A stretch of DNA of 64,000 nt, taken from the NCBI GenBank assembly GCA_017849575.1, contig JAFIGV010000010.1:1-64000 (forward strand). Direction: 5' to 3'. Source of the stretch: Flavipsychrobacter sp. (lineage in GTDB: Bacteria > Bacteroidota > Bacteroidia > Chitinophagales > Chitinophagaceae). The first letter of the stretch is position 1. Every line of letters starts with the position of its first letter. Made by a program: the position numbers and the translations under genes. Below, one piece after another: positions 43,778 to 53,151 of the stretch. The notes beneath the pieces were generated by a model, which saw nothing but the letters and a program-made list of their open reading frames with translations, was not told the origin of the DNA and did not search any database.

Positions 43778-44095
43778 TCAGTTGGCTGGTGCACCCTGAT
43801 CAATCCAGCATAAAATGGCTTGCTTATCTGCAGGACTAAGTACACCATTGCGCGGCATGGCTCCGGAAGCAACTGCCTCCCGGATCTGCGCTTTGCTCGC
43901 CGAAACGATACTGAAATCGGAAAGCGAGGGCATCTCATTGCCGTCATGGCAGCCCGACTGCGTGCAGTTGGCGATAAGCACAGGAAGCACTTCCTGATGG
44001 TACGATACGGTGTGCGCACAGGTTGCGCCAGCATCAAGATGACTATGGGTACAGGCTGTGCAAAAAATGGTAAATAAAAATAGCAGACGCTTCAT
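43778..44095 (-). CDS. Small cytochrome-like lipoprotein with CX4CH motif
   Basis: The 105-residue lipoprotein (MKRLLFLFTIFCTACTHSHLD, acylation expected at the Cys in TAC) has the candidate haem site NCTQSGCHDG with a CX4CH spacing. The tail is SGAMPRNGVLSPADKQAILCWIDQGAP, the ending of PSCyt/c-type domains, where the Met in GAMPRNG may be the distal ligand. It resembles the lipoprotein at 24198-24575. It is downstream of a heavy-metal efflux operon on the same strand; a metal- or redox-related role is inferred. Confidence 0.78.
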   Translation of the reverse strand: MKRLLFLFTIFCTACTHSHLDAGATCAHTVSYHQEVLPVLIANCTQSGCHDGNEMPSLSDFSIVSASKAQIREAVASGAMPRNGVLSPADKQAILCWIDQGAPAN

Positions 44096-44248
44096 AAGCA
44101 TGGCTTTTACGCCAGCAAAATCGCAGTCTGCTATTACCTGTTTGTTACTAATGGAAGAAACCGAAAAAAGATTTGCTGAAACCGAATGACCCGAGGATGA
44201 ACCCGATCCACAAAAGCTTACCAGACAAAGACTCTTTTTTGCAAAAAT

Positions 44249-45382
44249 TTATTCGGCCTCATCCGTTTTATTCTTCAGCATCATCAGCAACACATACGCA
44301 TTGCGGGTCACCACCTGTGTGCCTCTCTGCATGCCCTCGTATTCCACAGCAACGAAACCATTTTCCGAGGCTCCTGTTGTCACAGGCCGCATCTCAAATT
44401 GGTGCGGACCCTTTACCACAAAAAGGTAGCTTTTACCTTCAAAACTCACAACTGCAGATTCAGGCAGGGTATTCACTTCATGATTTTTCAGTTCTACAAT
44501 GGCATTCATAAACATGCCGGGTATCAGCGTACGGTCGTACTCGTCAAAATGGCAATGAACATCTACACTTCTGTCGCCGGTTAGATCCTTTCCGATCAGA
44601 ATGATTTCACCCGTATACTTCTTTTCCGGCTTTGTGTTGGTATAGGCCAGCACCTTTTGTCCGATAAACAACTCAGGAATATCCTTTTCGAACACGGTAA
44701 GATTAAGGTGAATATCGGAAGGATTCACCAGTTCAAAAAGCACCTCTGAAGGGTTCACATACTTTCCTACATTCACATTTACCTTCGAAACAAAACCACT
44801 GATTGGACTATAAACATTCAGCGCGCGGGAGATGTTGTTTTCATTGAGCTTTTGAGGGTTGATGCCAATCAGCCGTAATTTTTCATCGAGGCTCTTAATC
44901 ATTATCCTGTTGCTTTTGTATTCTGCCTCGGCCTGCTGCAGGCTCCTGTCGCTACTGGCTTTGCTTTGGTTGAGCTCGCGCTGTCTCAGGTATTCGTTTT
45001 CGAGATACTGTTGCTGTGTTTTTGCCGTAAGGTAATCCTGCTGCATTTGTATGAACTGCTGATCTTCCACCACGGCTATTACCGACCCCTGCGCCACATG
45101 CATGCCGGGCAGCAGCGTAGTTGATTTCAAATATCCGCCGAGCGGAAAACTAACGGACACCATGTTCTGAGGGGGAACATCAATACGACCGGTAAGACGA
45201 AGGGTTTCCGTTACAAGGCGTTGCTCCGGAAGCCCGGTGGTGATCCCCGCGTTTTTTTCCTGTGCGGGTGTAAGCTGCAGGGTGTTTGCGGTGGCCACAG
45301 CCGGTGTGTTGTTTTTAGCCGGCTCTGCCGACTGACATGCGGCAAAGAGCAGGACTGGTATTAAATAAAATGCCTGACGCAT
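44249..45382 (-). CDS. RND efflux periplasmic adaptor (CusB/CzcB-like)
   Basis: The 377-residue lipoprotein adaptor (lipobox ending VLLFAACQS, Cys16) has a barrel-sandwich domain split around a helical hairpin (about 85-165; TAKTQQQYLENEYLRQRELN), an SGFVSKVNVNVGKYVNPSE lipoyl half and a beta-barrel domain. It links the inner-membrane RND pump to the outer membrane and may bind the metal. It lies 8 bp downstream of the RND gene. The metal is not identifiable. Confidence 0.9.
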   Translation of the reverse strand: MRQAFYLIPVLLFAACQSAEPAKNNTPAVATANTLQLTPAQEKNAGITTGLPEQRLVTETLRLTGRIDVPPQNMVSVSFPLGGYLKSTTLLPGMHVAQGSVIAVVEDQQFIQMQQDYLTAKTQQQYLENEYLRQRELNQSKASSDRSLQQAEAEYKSNRIMIKSLDEKLRLIGINPQKLNENNISRALNVYSPISGFVSKVNVNVGKYVNPSEVLFELVNPSDIHLNLTVFEKDIPELFIGQKVLAYTNTKPEKKYTGEIILIGKDLTGDRSVDVHCHFDEYDRTLIPGMFMNAIVELKNHEVNTLPESAVVSFEGKSYLFVVKGPHQFEMRPVTTGASENGFVAVEYEGMQRGTQVVTRNAYVLLMMLKNKTDEAE

Positions 45383-45390
45383 ATAATAGA

Positions 45391-48300
45391 CTATTGCTTG
45401 TTGTTAAGAAAATTGATTTGTAGTGCGGCCTGATTCATCCGGTGCAGAGCATCGAGATAATCATTTTGCGTTTGAAAAGATTGATTGACCAACAGCACAT
45501 ACTCCAGAAAATCGATTTCGCCCTCCTGAAGCCGGAGCTCTGCTGCCTGGCGGATAGCGAGTGCATGACCAAGGGCGGTCTGTTCAAAAAATCTGACGCT
45601 GTTGGCTGCTGTAGTATAAAGTATGTTTTGCTGCTGCAGGTTTGTCTCAAGTTCCTTTTGCTCTTTCTCAATGTTATTCCCCGCTATTTGCTCGGAAACT
45701 TTTGCTGCACGAATGCGCGAATGCTGCGCACGGCTAAACAAGGGAACAGAAATTCCGCCGGCAAAGGAGCTGAAACGATCATTGAGCGTGTAAAACCGCT
45801 CTACCGTACCCACCTGCTGATAACCACGAAACGATTGATTGTAATATCCAACGAGTACTTCGGGCAGCAGTTGCGCTTTGAGCACCCGGGTATGTTCCGT
45901 CGCTATGGCACGCTGCTGCATCTGGTAGGCCACAGCAGGGTGCACCGCCTCGCCGCCCATGGTGGTGTGCAAGGGCAGCCTGAGGTCTTCTTCATCGGGC
46001 ACATAGAGCGTGTCTTCATTGATCAGCCATTTCAATCTTGCCTGAAGCACGGCAAAATCGGCCTCGGCCTGCTGCAGTTGCTGATGTATCTGCCCTTGCT
46101 GGTTTTGTGCGGTACTGTGCTCAAGCACGTTTGCCGCACCTTTTCCAAATCGCAAGGTTGCTTTCTCTGCAAAGGCTTTATAAAGACTATCTGCCGATCG
46201 AAGCAATTTGATTTTTTGAGACAAGATGAGCATGTCATTGTACAACAATGCTACATCGCGCTGCAGTTGCGCCGTCTTAAGCTGTTGCTGCAGCAAACCT
46301 GCCGTCCATTGCTTGTGCAGTAGTAATTGCTGCCTGCGGTACAGTGTAGGAAAGGAGAACGTCTGTGAGAAGCCCAGCTTGTAATCGGTATAGGCGCTGT
46401 TTACGTGTCCAAATTCGCCGCTCAGGTTAGCAGCGGCAATATTCCAGCCGGAGGTTTTAAGTGCAGCGAGATAATCTACTGTCAGTTGTTCATTCTTCAG
46501 CGCGAGGTTCTGCTGTGCGGCCTTTTGAAGCAATACAGGAAGAGTAACCGCTTTTTGACCGAAGGCCTGTGCTGACCCGAGACAAAGCAAGAACAAAAGA
46601 CCCGTTACCGGCAATTGCAGGGCTTTCAGATGCTGGTTTCTCTTTTCGAACATAAGGTATAAGATAGGTAACAGAATAAGCGTAAGAAAAGTGGAACTTA
46701 TCAATCCTCCAATCACTACAGTGGCAAGCGGCCTTTGTACTTCAGCGCCGGCGCCATTACTCAGCGCCATAGGCAAAAAGCCGAGGGAGGCCACTGCTGC
46801 CGTCATCAGCACAGGCCTCAGACGGGTTTTGGAACCGGTCAGCACCACCTCGCGAAGATCGCTCATACCGCTACGTCTTAAACTATTGAACTCGGAGATG
46901 AGTACAATACCATTGAGAACAGCCACACCGAAAAGTGCGATAAAGCCAATGCCGGCGCTGATGCTAAAGGGCATGCCTCGTGTTGCCAAAGCAAATACAC
47001 CACCTATAGATGAAAGCGGGATGGCAGTGTAGATAAGCAGGCTATGCCTTACGGACTTGAAGGCGAAGTAAAGCATGAGAAAAATAAGCACAAGCGACAC
47101 CGGAACGGCAATAGAAAGCCGTTTCTTGGCTGCCTGCAGGTTTTCGAAAGCACCCCCGTAAGTGATGTAGTAACCGGCAGGAAAATGTAACTTCTGTGCA
47201 ATGGCCTGTTGTAGCTCCTGTACAATGCTCTGTACATCTCTGCCCCGCACGTTGAAACCGATGATGATACGGCGTTTGGCATCTTCGCGTTGAATCTGAT
47301 TCGGCCCATCCTTCACTTCTACCGTAGCCAGTTGGTTGAGCGGAATCTGAAGCCCGTTAGGCAAGGGTATCATCAGGCTGCCCACGTCCTGCAATGAGGC
47401 GCGTTGCTGGTCTTCCAGTCGCACCACAAGATCGAAGCGGCGTTCGCCTTCAAAGACCATCCCGGCACGTTGACCGGCAAAGGCTGTGTTAACGATATTG
47501 TTCAGGTCGCCGATGTTCAATCCGTATTGGGCTATCTTATTACGATCGTAGTTTACCAGAATCTGCGGCATGCCGGTAATCTGCTCTACGTAGATGTCTT
47601 TGGCTCCTGAGATTTGGCCGGCGATAGTACCTACGCGTTCTGCATAGGCCGCCAGCGTATCGAGGTTCTCTCCAAAAATTTTACACACCACATCCTGGCG
47701 CGCGCCGGTCATCAGCTCGTTGAAACGCATCTGCACCGGGAACTGAAAACCCGTGGTAATACCGGGCACATCCTTCAATGCGGCGCTCATTTTTTCGGCC
47801 AATTCCGGAAAGCTATGGGCCGAGGTCCATTTGCTTTTGTCTTTCAGAATCACCATCATATCACTGGCCTCCATAGGCATGGGGTCGGTTGGTATTTCGC
47901 CGCTTCCTATTTTGGTCACCACCTTTTGCACCTCCGGAAAACGCTGTAATAAAAGATGTGCAGCCTGCTGGGTGCTGTGAATGGTTGTCTTCAGATTGCT
48001 GCCGGTAAGCACACGGGTATCCACCGCAAAATCTCCTTCCTCAAGCTGTGGGATAAACTCGCCCCCGAGCGATAAAAGTATCGCAACTGCCGCCACAAAA
48101 AGGGCCGCGGTTCCGGCGATAACTATTTTGCGCAACCCCAGTGCCTTTTGCAACACAGAGAGAAAACGTCGCTCGAGACGCTCCATAAGGCGATCTGAAA
48201 AATTCTTGCTGTGCTTGATGCGCTTGTCGAGCGCGAGGGCACTCATCATAGGAACATAGGTAAGCGACAGCAGAAAGGCGCCCAGCAACGCAAAGGCCAC

Positions 48301-49749
48301 AGTCTGCGCCATGGGTTTGAACATCTTGCCTTCGATACCCTGCAACGAAAATATGGGCAGGTAAACGATGAGGATGATCATTTGTCCGAATACCGCACTG
48401 TTCATCATTCGGCTGGCAGAACTTCTTACTTCTTCATTCATCTCCGCAGCACTGAGCCGGCTTACCTTCTTAAATGCAGAGGCATGAGACAACCTGTGCA
48501 TCACAGCCTCTACAATGATCACCGCGCCATCTACAATTAGCCCGAAATCGAGGGCGCCCAGGCTCATCAGATTGCCGCTTACGCCAAACAGGTTCATGAG
48601 AATAATAGCAAAAAGCATGGACAGCGGAATCACCGATGCCACAATCAGTCCGGAGCGAATATTCCCCAGGAAAAGGATGAGCACAAATACTACGATCAGC
48701 GATCCTTCGAGAAGATTTTTCTCCACGGTACCAATAGCATTGTTCACCATTTTGGTACGATCAAGGAAAGGTTCTATCACTACGCCCTCAGGCAGGGTCT
48801 TTTGTATCTGGCTAATACGTTCCTTGATGCTCGCTATGACGGCGCCGCTGTTGGCACCTTTCAACATCATGACTACTGCGCCGGCCACTTCCCCCTGATC
48901 GTTATAACACATGGCCCCATAGCGTGTGGCCGAACCGATCCGGACGGTAGCCACATCCCGTATCAACAGCGGCAAACCCTCTTGAGTACTGCGAACTACT
49001 ATATTGCCAATGTCCTGTTCATTTCCTACCAGACCTTCGCTGCGGATGTATAGTACCGTGGGGCCTTTTTCGATGTATGCACCTCCGGTATTTTCGTTAT
49101 TGCTGGCCAGCGCGTCGAAAACATCTTTGATCGTGACGCCATAGGCCTGCAACTTACCTGTGTTTACGGCTACTTCATATTGTTTCAGATAGCCGCCAAA
49201 GCTGCTCACATCGGCCACACCTTTTACCCCCAGCAACTGGCGTCTTACAATCCAGTCCTGAATGGTGCGTAGCCGCATGGCATTATAGCGTTGCTCAAAG
49301 CCTGGCCTGGCTTTTACTACATACTGATAAACCTCTCCCAGCCCGGTGGTGACTGGTGCCAGCGCGGGGCTGCCAATGCCGGCAGGAATATCCGACTGCA
49401 CCTGCTGCAATCGTTCTGCCACCTGCTGACGCGCCCAGTACACATCCGCATCTTCAGTAAATACGATGGTAACAAGAGAGAGCCCAAATCGCGAAAAGCT
49501 TCTGATTTCCTTAAGCTGCGGAATATTGCTGCAAGCCTGCTCGATGGGGAAGGTAATAAGACGCTCCACATCCGGTGCTCCGAGTGCAGGCGTAACGGTG
49601 ATGACCTGAACCTGATTGTCGGTGATATCGGGCACAGCATCTATGGGAAGCCGGGTAACTTCATAGGCGCCTAAACCGATAAGCGCGATGACCAGCAAAC
49701 CCACAATGAGTTTGTTCTTAATAGAGAATGCTATGATATTGTTTAGCAC
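45391..49749 (-). CDS. CusA/CzcA-type heavy-metal RND pump fused to a TolC-like domain
   Basis: The 1452-residue protein has an RND permease of the heavy-metal family at about 1-1036, with twelve membrane segments. Its motifs include RLPIDAVPDITDNQVQ and the proton-relay segment ALDFGLIVDGAVIIVEAVMH near residue 400. A hydrophobic stretch ending GSAQAFGQ (about 1043-1062) follows, then an outer-membrane-efflux (TolC) domain to the end. This RND-OMF fusion is known in Bacteroidota. The hydrophobic stretch looks like an internal signal peptide with a cleavage site after AQA. It is downstream of a small membrane protein and upstream of the adaptor gene. Confidence 0.93.
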   Translation of the reverse strand: MLNNIIAFSIKNKLIVGLLVIALIGLGAYEVTRLPIDAVPDITDNQVQVITVTPALGAPDVERLITFPIEQACSNIPQLKEIRSFSRFGLSLVTIVFTEDADVYWARQQVAERLQQVQSDIPAGIGSPALAPVTTGLGEVYQYVVKARPGFEQRYNAMRLRTIQDWIVRRQLLGVKGVADVSSFGGYLKQYEVAVNTGKLQAYGVTIKDVFDALASNNENTGGAYIEKGPTVLYIRSEGLVGNEQDIGNIVVRSTQEGLPLLIRDVATVRIGSATRYGAMCYNDQGEVAGAVVMMLKGANSGAVIASIKERISQIQKTLPEGVVIEPFLDRTKMVNNAIGTVEKNLLEGSLIVVFVLILFLGNIRSGLIVASVIPLSMLFAIILMNLFGVSGNLMSLGALDFGLIVDGAVIIVEAVMHRLSHASAFKKVSRLSAAEMNEEVRSSASRMMNSAVFGQMIILIVYLPIFSLQGIEGKMFKPMAQTVAFALLGAFLLSLTYVPMMSALALDKRIKHSKNFSDRLMERLERRFLSVLQKALGLRKIVIAGTAALFVAAVAILLSLGGEFIPQLEEGDFAVDTRVLTGSNLKTTIHSTQQAAHLLLQRFPEVQKVVTKIGSGEIPTDPMPMEASDMMVILKDKSKWTSAHSFPELAEKMSAALKDVPGITTGFQFPVQMRFNELMTGARQDVVCKIFGENLDTLAAYAERVGTIAGQISGAKDIYVEQITGMPQILVNYDRNKIAQYGLNIGDLNNIVNTAFAGQRAGMVFEGERRFDLVVRLEDQQRASLQDVGSLMIPLPNGLQIPLNQLATVEVKDGPNQIQREDAKRRIIIGFNVRGRDVQSIVQELQQAIAQKLHFPAGYYITYGGAFENLQAAKKRLSIAVPVSLVLIFLMLYFAFKSVRHSLLIYTAIPLSSIGGVFALATRGMPFSISAGIGFIALFGVAVLNGIVLISEFNSLRRSGMSDLREVVLTGSKTRLRPVLMTAAVASLGFLPMALSNGAGAEVQRPLATVVIGGLISSTFLTLILLPILYLMFEKRNQHLKALQLPVTGLLFLLCLGSAQAFGQKAVTLPVLLQKAAQQNLALKNEQLTVDYLAALKTSGWNIAAANLSGEFGHVNSAYTDYKLGFSQTFSFPTLYRRQQLLLHKQWTAGLLQQQLKTAQLQRDVALLYNDMLILSQKIKLLRSADSLYKAFAEKATLRFGKGAANVLEHSTAQNQQGQIHQQLQQAEADFAVLQARLKWLINEDTLYVPDEEDLRLPLHTTMGGEAVHPAVAYQMQQRAIATEHTRVLKAQLLPEVLVGYYNQSFRGYQQVGTVERFYTLNDRFSSFAGGISVPLFSRAQHSRIRAAKVSEQIAGNNIEKEQKELETNLQQQNILYTTAANSVRFFEQTALGHALAIRQAAELRLQEGEIDFLEYVLLVNQSFQTQNDYLDALHRMNQAALQINFLNNKQ

Positions 49750-49821
49750 GATCCGAATATTAAAATGAATAATTGCTGAGGTTCAGTACACCATCAGCAT
49801 ATCAGACAGAAAATAAACGAA

Positions 49822-50199
49822 TCAGCATTTGGGCGGCTGCCAGATCCTGGAGAGGTAGGATGGCACAAGCGTAGGCGAAACGTAAAGGCTTCGCCGACCG
49901 GGCAGAAAATGCAAGGGTATTGCCGGTGTGAAACTGATCTTTCCGGATAAGACTACAACTGCGGTAAAGGGCACAGAACATTTTTTGAAGGGCAACTGCA
50001 TGTCACGATCATAATCTTTATCGTGCACCGGACCCTTGGCATAGTGCAGCTCCAGATAATCGAGAAAACTGATCTTGTTATTCTTCTCCTTGTGCTCGAA
50101 GTAGTGCATCACCATTACCGGCAGCTTGAGCAATTGCTGCAAAGGCGTGTTTACAAACGCCATAACCAGCAGCAACGATATGGTGACAAAAAATTTCAA
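49822..50199 (-). CDS. Conserved small exported protein of the metal-efflux operon
   Basis: The protein of about 125 residues begins (L/M)KFFVTISLLLVMAF with an N-terminal hydrophobic segment. It has a conserved-looking middle (EHKEKNNKISFLDYLELHYA) and ends in SRIWQPPKC. Proteins with this type of WQPP tail sit beside czc/cus-type pumps in Bacteroidota and have no known function. The start is set at the TTG at 50199, because the longer frame from 50223 would contain the promoter element at 50205-50212. It lies 72 bp upstream of the RND-OMF gene. Confidence 0.7.
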   Translation of the reverse strand: MKFFVTISLLLVMAFVNTPLQQLLKLPVMVMHYFEHKEKNNKISFLDYLELHYAKGPVHDKDYDRDMQLPFKKCSVPFTAVVVLSGKISFTPAIPLHFLPGRRSLYVSPTLVPSYLSRIWQPPKC

Positions 50200-50204
50200 C
50201 GCTG

Positions 50205-50212
50205 CAAAAATA
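50205..50212 (-). promoter_or_regulatory. Bacteroidota -7 promoter element for the metal-efflux operon
   Basis: The minus strand reads TATTTTTG, an exact TAnnTTTG match ending 5 bases before the proposed TTG start at 50199. This is the same spacing seen at other genes here. Confidence 0.5.
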
Positions 50213-50299
50213 CTGAAAGACAATAAAACATGGGTTGACTATCTGAACTTGCTGCACCCGGCCCCCGACCCAAAGAGCCCACCATCTGTGAAATACACA

Positions 50300-50992
50300 C
50301 TATGCACTGAAGTTTTTAAAAAACTCATCTTCATAACTGCTACCGATGGGTATCTCTGTGTTATTGATATAAATCACCTTATTGCGTACACTCCGCACCT
50401 TGCTGAGCGGCACAATAAAAGACCGGTGAACCCGTACAAAGTCCTTTGCAGGCAACTTTTCTATCAGGCTCTTCATGGTCATTCGAGCAAGAATATGTTT
50501 ACCATTAGCCAGACTGATCTTCATATAATCGCGCAGGCTTTCTATAAGTACAATATCGGCAAAGACAATTTTAATAAGACTGTAGTCGGCGCGAATGTAA
50601 AAATGATCCTGTGCCGGTGCCGCGGATTGCCGCTGCAGTTCGAAATAATCTTTCGCCTTATGTACCGCTTGTAGAAATCGTTCGAAGGAATACGGTTTCA
50701 AAAGGTAGTCCAGCGCATTAAGGTTGAAACCCTCCACCGCATACTCCATATGTGCCGTCGTAAAAATTACGGCAGTGCTTTGTTTCATATCCTTGTAGAA
50801 CTCTATACCATTTAACGAAGGCATTTCTATATCAAGAAACAGCAGGTCTATAGGATATTGTTTCAGGTATTTCAGCGCTTCATTGGGCTTTAGGAAGCTT
50901 TTCTCAAGCTTTAAAAAGTCCACCTCACTGCAAAAGTTCTCAAGTAGCTTCAGAGCCAGTGGTTCATCGTCAATGGCGATAGCCTGTATCAT
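50300..50992 (-). CDS. LytTR family response regulator
   Basis: The 230-residue regulator has a receiver domain (about 1-115; acidic IDDEP, phosphoacceptor Asp in LLFLDIEMPSLNG, Lys in YLLKPYSFERF). A LytTR DNA-binding domain follows at about 130-228 (FYIRADYSLIKIVFADIVLI; DFVRVHRSFIVPL). The start overlaps the kinase stop by 4 bases (50989-50992). It follows the T9SS cluster and precedes the metal-efflux operon; its targets are unknown. Confidence 0.94.
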   Translation of the reverse strand: MIQAIAIDDEPLALKLLENFCSEVDFLKLEKSFLKPNEALKYLKQYPIDLLFLDIEMPSLNGIEFYKDMKQSTAVIFTTAHMEYAVEGFNLNALDYLLKPYSFERFLQAVHKAKDYFELQRQSAAPAQDHFYIRADYSLIKIVFADIVLIESLRDYMKISLANGKHILARMTMKSLIEKLPAKDFVRVHRSFIVPLSKVRSVRNKVIYINNTEIPIGSSYEDEFFKNFSA

Positions 50993-51993
50993 GAAAGATT
51001 CAGTTTTAGTGTAACGATATAATCATTCTGCTGATCAGAAATCCGGAGATCATATTTGTTGGGGTATATAAGTTCAAGACGCTTTTTAGCATTGGCAATT
51101 CCGAGCCCACTCTTCAGGTGTGTGGGATGGCGATGTACTTTTTTGTTTTCTACGGTAAGGGTCAACTGATTTTTCTCGATGTCAATATTTACATTAATGC
51201 TCGACAACTCTTCAGGGTTTACCCCATGTTTAAAGGCGTTTTCAACAAAAGGAATGAGTATCAGCGGCGCTATCTTTTTTTCTACGGTGGTTCCGGTTAT
51301 GGTGTACGATAGCGCTGCAGTGCTACCCAGGCGCAGCTTCTGGAGTTCTATAAAATTTGTGGTGTAACTGATTTCTTTGGCAAGATCCACAAAATTGTCA
51401 TTCGCTTCCGCAATCACAAAACGCATCATATTAGACAAGCGAATGATCGCATCGGGGGCCCGCGACGATTTTTCGAGCGAGAGATAATAAATGCTGTTGA
51501 GTGTATTAAATAAGAAATGGGGGTTGATCTGACCTTTCAGGTAGGAAAGCTGAGTGACCAGCTTTTCTTTCTCTGCCATACGCCAGCGGTTGCTGATGCG
51601 CAGAAAGAGGGAAAATAAAACGACCGCGAGAAAGTTGAAAAAATTATGTCGCAGATTTTCAAAAAATATCTCCCCAAAGCTTAGCCGGTGTTCCGTCCAA
51701 AGCGGCAGCCTGAACAGTGCGGGTGAAACGGTGGTAAACACCAGCAGTCCGGCAAAACAGATGAGTACATACAGCCCAATTTTTTGGTTAAAATATAATT
51801 TGGGGATAAGAAAGAAGTAGTTGAGATAAAAGAACAGCACCAGAAGGGTGTAATCAAATGTCTCCTTTTTGAGAAAAGGGTCGGAGAAGAGATGATGGGA
51901 ACGAAGGTGTGATGGGGCAAAGAGCACCGGCATGGCCAGAAACGCCAGCGTGCCGGCTACATACAATAATAATTGTCGTCTTTGCACGAGCAT
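50989..51993 (-). CDS. LytS-type sensor histidine kinase
   Basis: The 334-residue kinase has four N-terminal membrane segments (about 8-130) and a cytoplasmic His_kinase domain, LKGQINPHFLFNTLNSIYYL near residue 150. The ATPase part has FVENAFKHGVNPEELS and SGLGIANAKKRLELIYPNKY. It has no periplasmic sensory domain. It is translationally coupled to the LytTR regulator. Confidence 0.94.
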   Translation of the reverse strand: MLVQRRQLLLYVAGTLAFLAMPVLFAPSHLRSHHLFSDPFLKKETFDYTLLVLFFYLNYFFLIPKLYFNQKIGLYVLICFAGLLVFTTVSPALFRLPLWTEHRLSFGEIFFENLRHNFFNFLAVVLFSLFLRISNRWRMAEKEKLVTQLSYLKGQINPHFLFNTLNSIYYLSLEKSSRAPDAIIRLSNMMRFVIAEANDNFVDLAKEISYTTNFIELQKLRLGSTAALSYTITGTTVEKKIAPLILIPFVENAFKHGVNPEELSSINVNIDIEKNQLTLTVENKKVHRHPTHLKSGLGIANAKKRLELIYPNKYDLRISDQQNDYIVTLKLNLS

Positions 51994-52026
51994 GATAAAC
52001 GCCTATGAAATTAGAAAGTTTACGAG

Positions 52027-52034
52027 CAAAACTA
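52027..52034 (-). promoter_or_regulatory. Bacteroidota -7 promoter element for the LytS/LytTR pair
   Basis: The minus strand reads TAGTTTTG, an exact TAnnTTTG match 33 bases before the kinase start. It separates this pair from the T9SS genes upstream. Confidence 0.5.
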
Positions 52035-52101
52035 CGCGTGGGCTCAGCAGCCCTCCCCTACAATGAGACCAGCGGGATAAAATCTGAGATCAGAAAAGGC
52101 A

Positions 52102-53148
52102 CTAAAAATCATATTCCAGCATTTGCTCAAAACGCGGACAACTGGTTTTGTTGACGGTCTTTTTCCAAAAGCCCTTTGTAAACAAGGAGAGTTCAAAGCC
52201 TCCGCGGCCGGCACTTGCCTTGACCAGTCCTGATGTGTTGACATCATAAGAAAGCGTGAATGCATAGCCTTTGTATTCCAGCTTGCAGGTAGGTATCCAC
52301 GCATCGCCCCAACGATAAAAAACACCTGCATACATAGCGATCATTTTTCGGCTGCCGGAAATATCGAAGCTCCGCCAACAGGCAAGAAAACCCGTGACGA
52401 CTTCGCGGTTAATGCCCTGATCAGCATAATTGCCATGCAGACTTAAGACGGCCTGCTCGTTGATCATCCACTGCATTCCAGCACTGCCGGTGTACTTGAT
52501 CGGCAAACGCAGATGAGCCTCATCACTGGCAAAAGAGACACGGGGGGTGTTGAGGTGATATGCGGAACAGCCTACGTAATAGTTGATCTTATTGGCGCTG
52601 CCGATGGAGCTATTCCAACTGATGCCCGCCCCGGCATCGAAATAGCTGACTTTGCTCACCGGTATGGATTCCGAAGTAGGAACCGGATCGAAGATGCCAG
52701 GTTGATACTGATCGCCAAAGGTCATTTTCGAAGCATTGACCGAGCGTTGTGCATAGCCGGCCGCTACGCCTACTGAAAGATAAGAGGCGTGCTGATCATT
52801 AATAGATTTATTATAGTTCACCGCTGGATAAACGTAAACGGAATTGAAAGAGGTGCTTCCGGCCTGATCATAAACCAGGGAGATACCGAAGGAAAAATAA
52901 TCATTGACTTCGTTCACTTTTACTCTCGACTCAAAAGTGGCAAGTCCGGTTCGGTAGGGTGCAGCAATACTATTCCACTGAGTTTTGAAATTTACCCCTG
53001 CTTTATAATCTCCACTGAAAATTCCGGTTAGGGCAGGGTTTCGGATAATAGAATTTTCGTAAAACTGTGAAAAATGGATATCCTGTGCCCGGGCTGTAAG
53101 CGCGGCGCTCAGTATAGCAATGATCCCTATGGCGGCCTTTGCCTGCAT
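52102..53148 (-). CDS. PorP/SprF family type IX secretion protein
   Basis: The 348-residue outer-membrane protein has a signal peptide (about 1-21, ending ARAQ). It begins DIHFSQFYENSIIRNPALTG, the hallmark of the PorP/SprF family, and continues as a beta-barrel (GISLVYDQAGSTSFNSVYVY). SprF-like proteins are needed to secrete and attach T9SS cargo that ends in a type B domain. It lies 3 bp downstream of exactly such a gene (53152-56667), making the two a secretion pair. Confidence 0.95.
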   Translation of the reverse strand: MQAKAAIGIIAILSAALTARAQDIHFSQFYENSIIRNPALTGIFSGDYKAGVNFKTQWNSIAAPYRTGLATFESRVKVNEVNDYFSFGISLVYDQAGSTSFNSVYVYPAVNYNKSINDQHASYLSVGVAAGYAQRSVNASKMTFGDQYQPGIFDPVPTSESIPVSKVSYFDAGAGISWNSSIGSANKINYYVGCSAYHLNTPRVSFASDEAHLRLPIKYTGSAGMQWMINEQAVLSLHGNYADQGINREVVTGFLACWRSFDISGSRKMIAMYAGVFYRWGDAWIPTCKLEYKGYAFTLSYDVNTSGLVKASAGRGGFELSLFTKGFWKKTVNKTSCPRFEQMLEYDF

Positions 53149-53151
53149 ACT

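Noticed and set aside
45442-46323. 293-codon plus-strand frame opposite the RND-OMF fusion
   Set aside because: It is antisense to the TolC domain and has biased composition.
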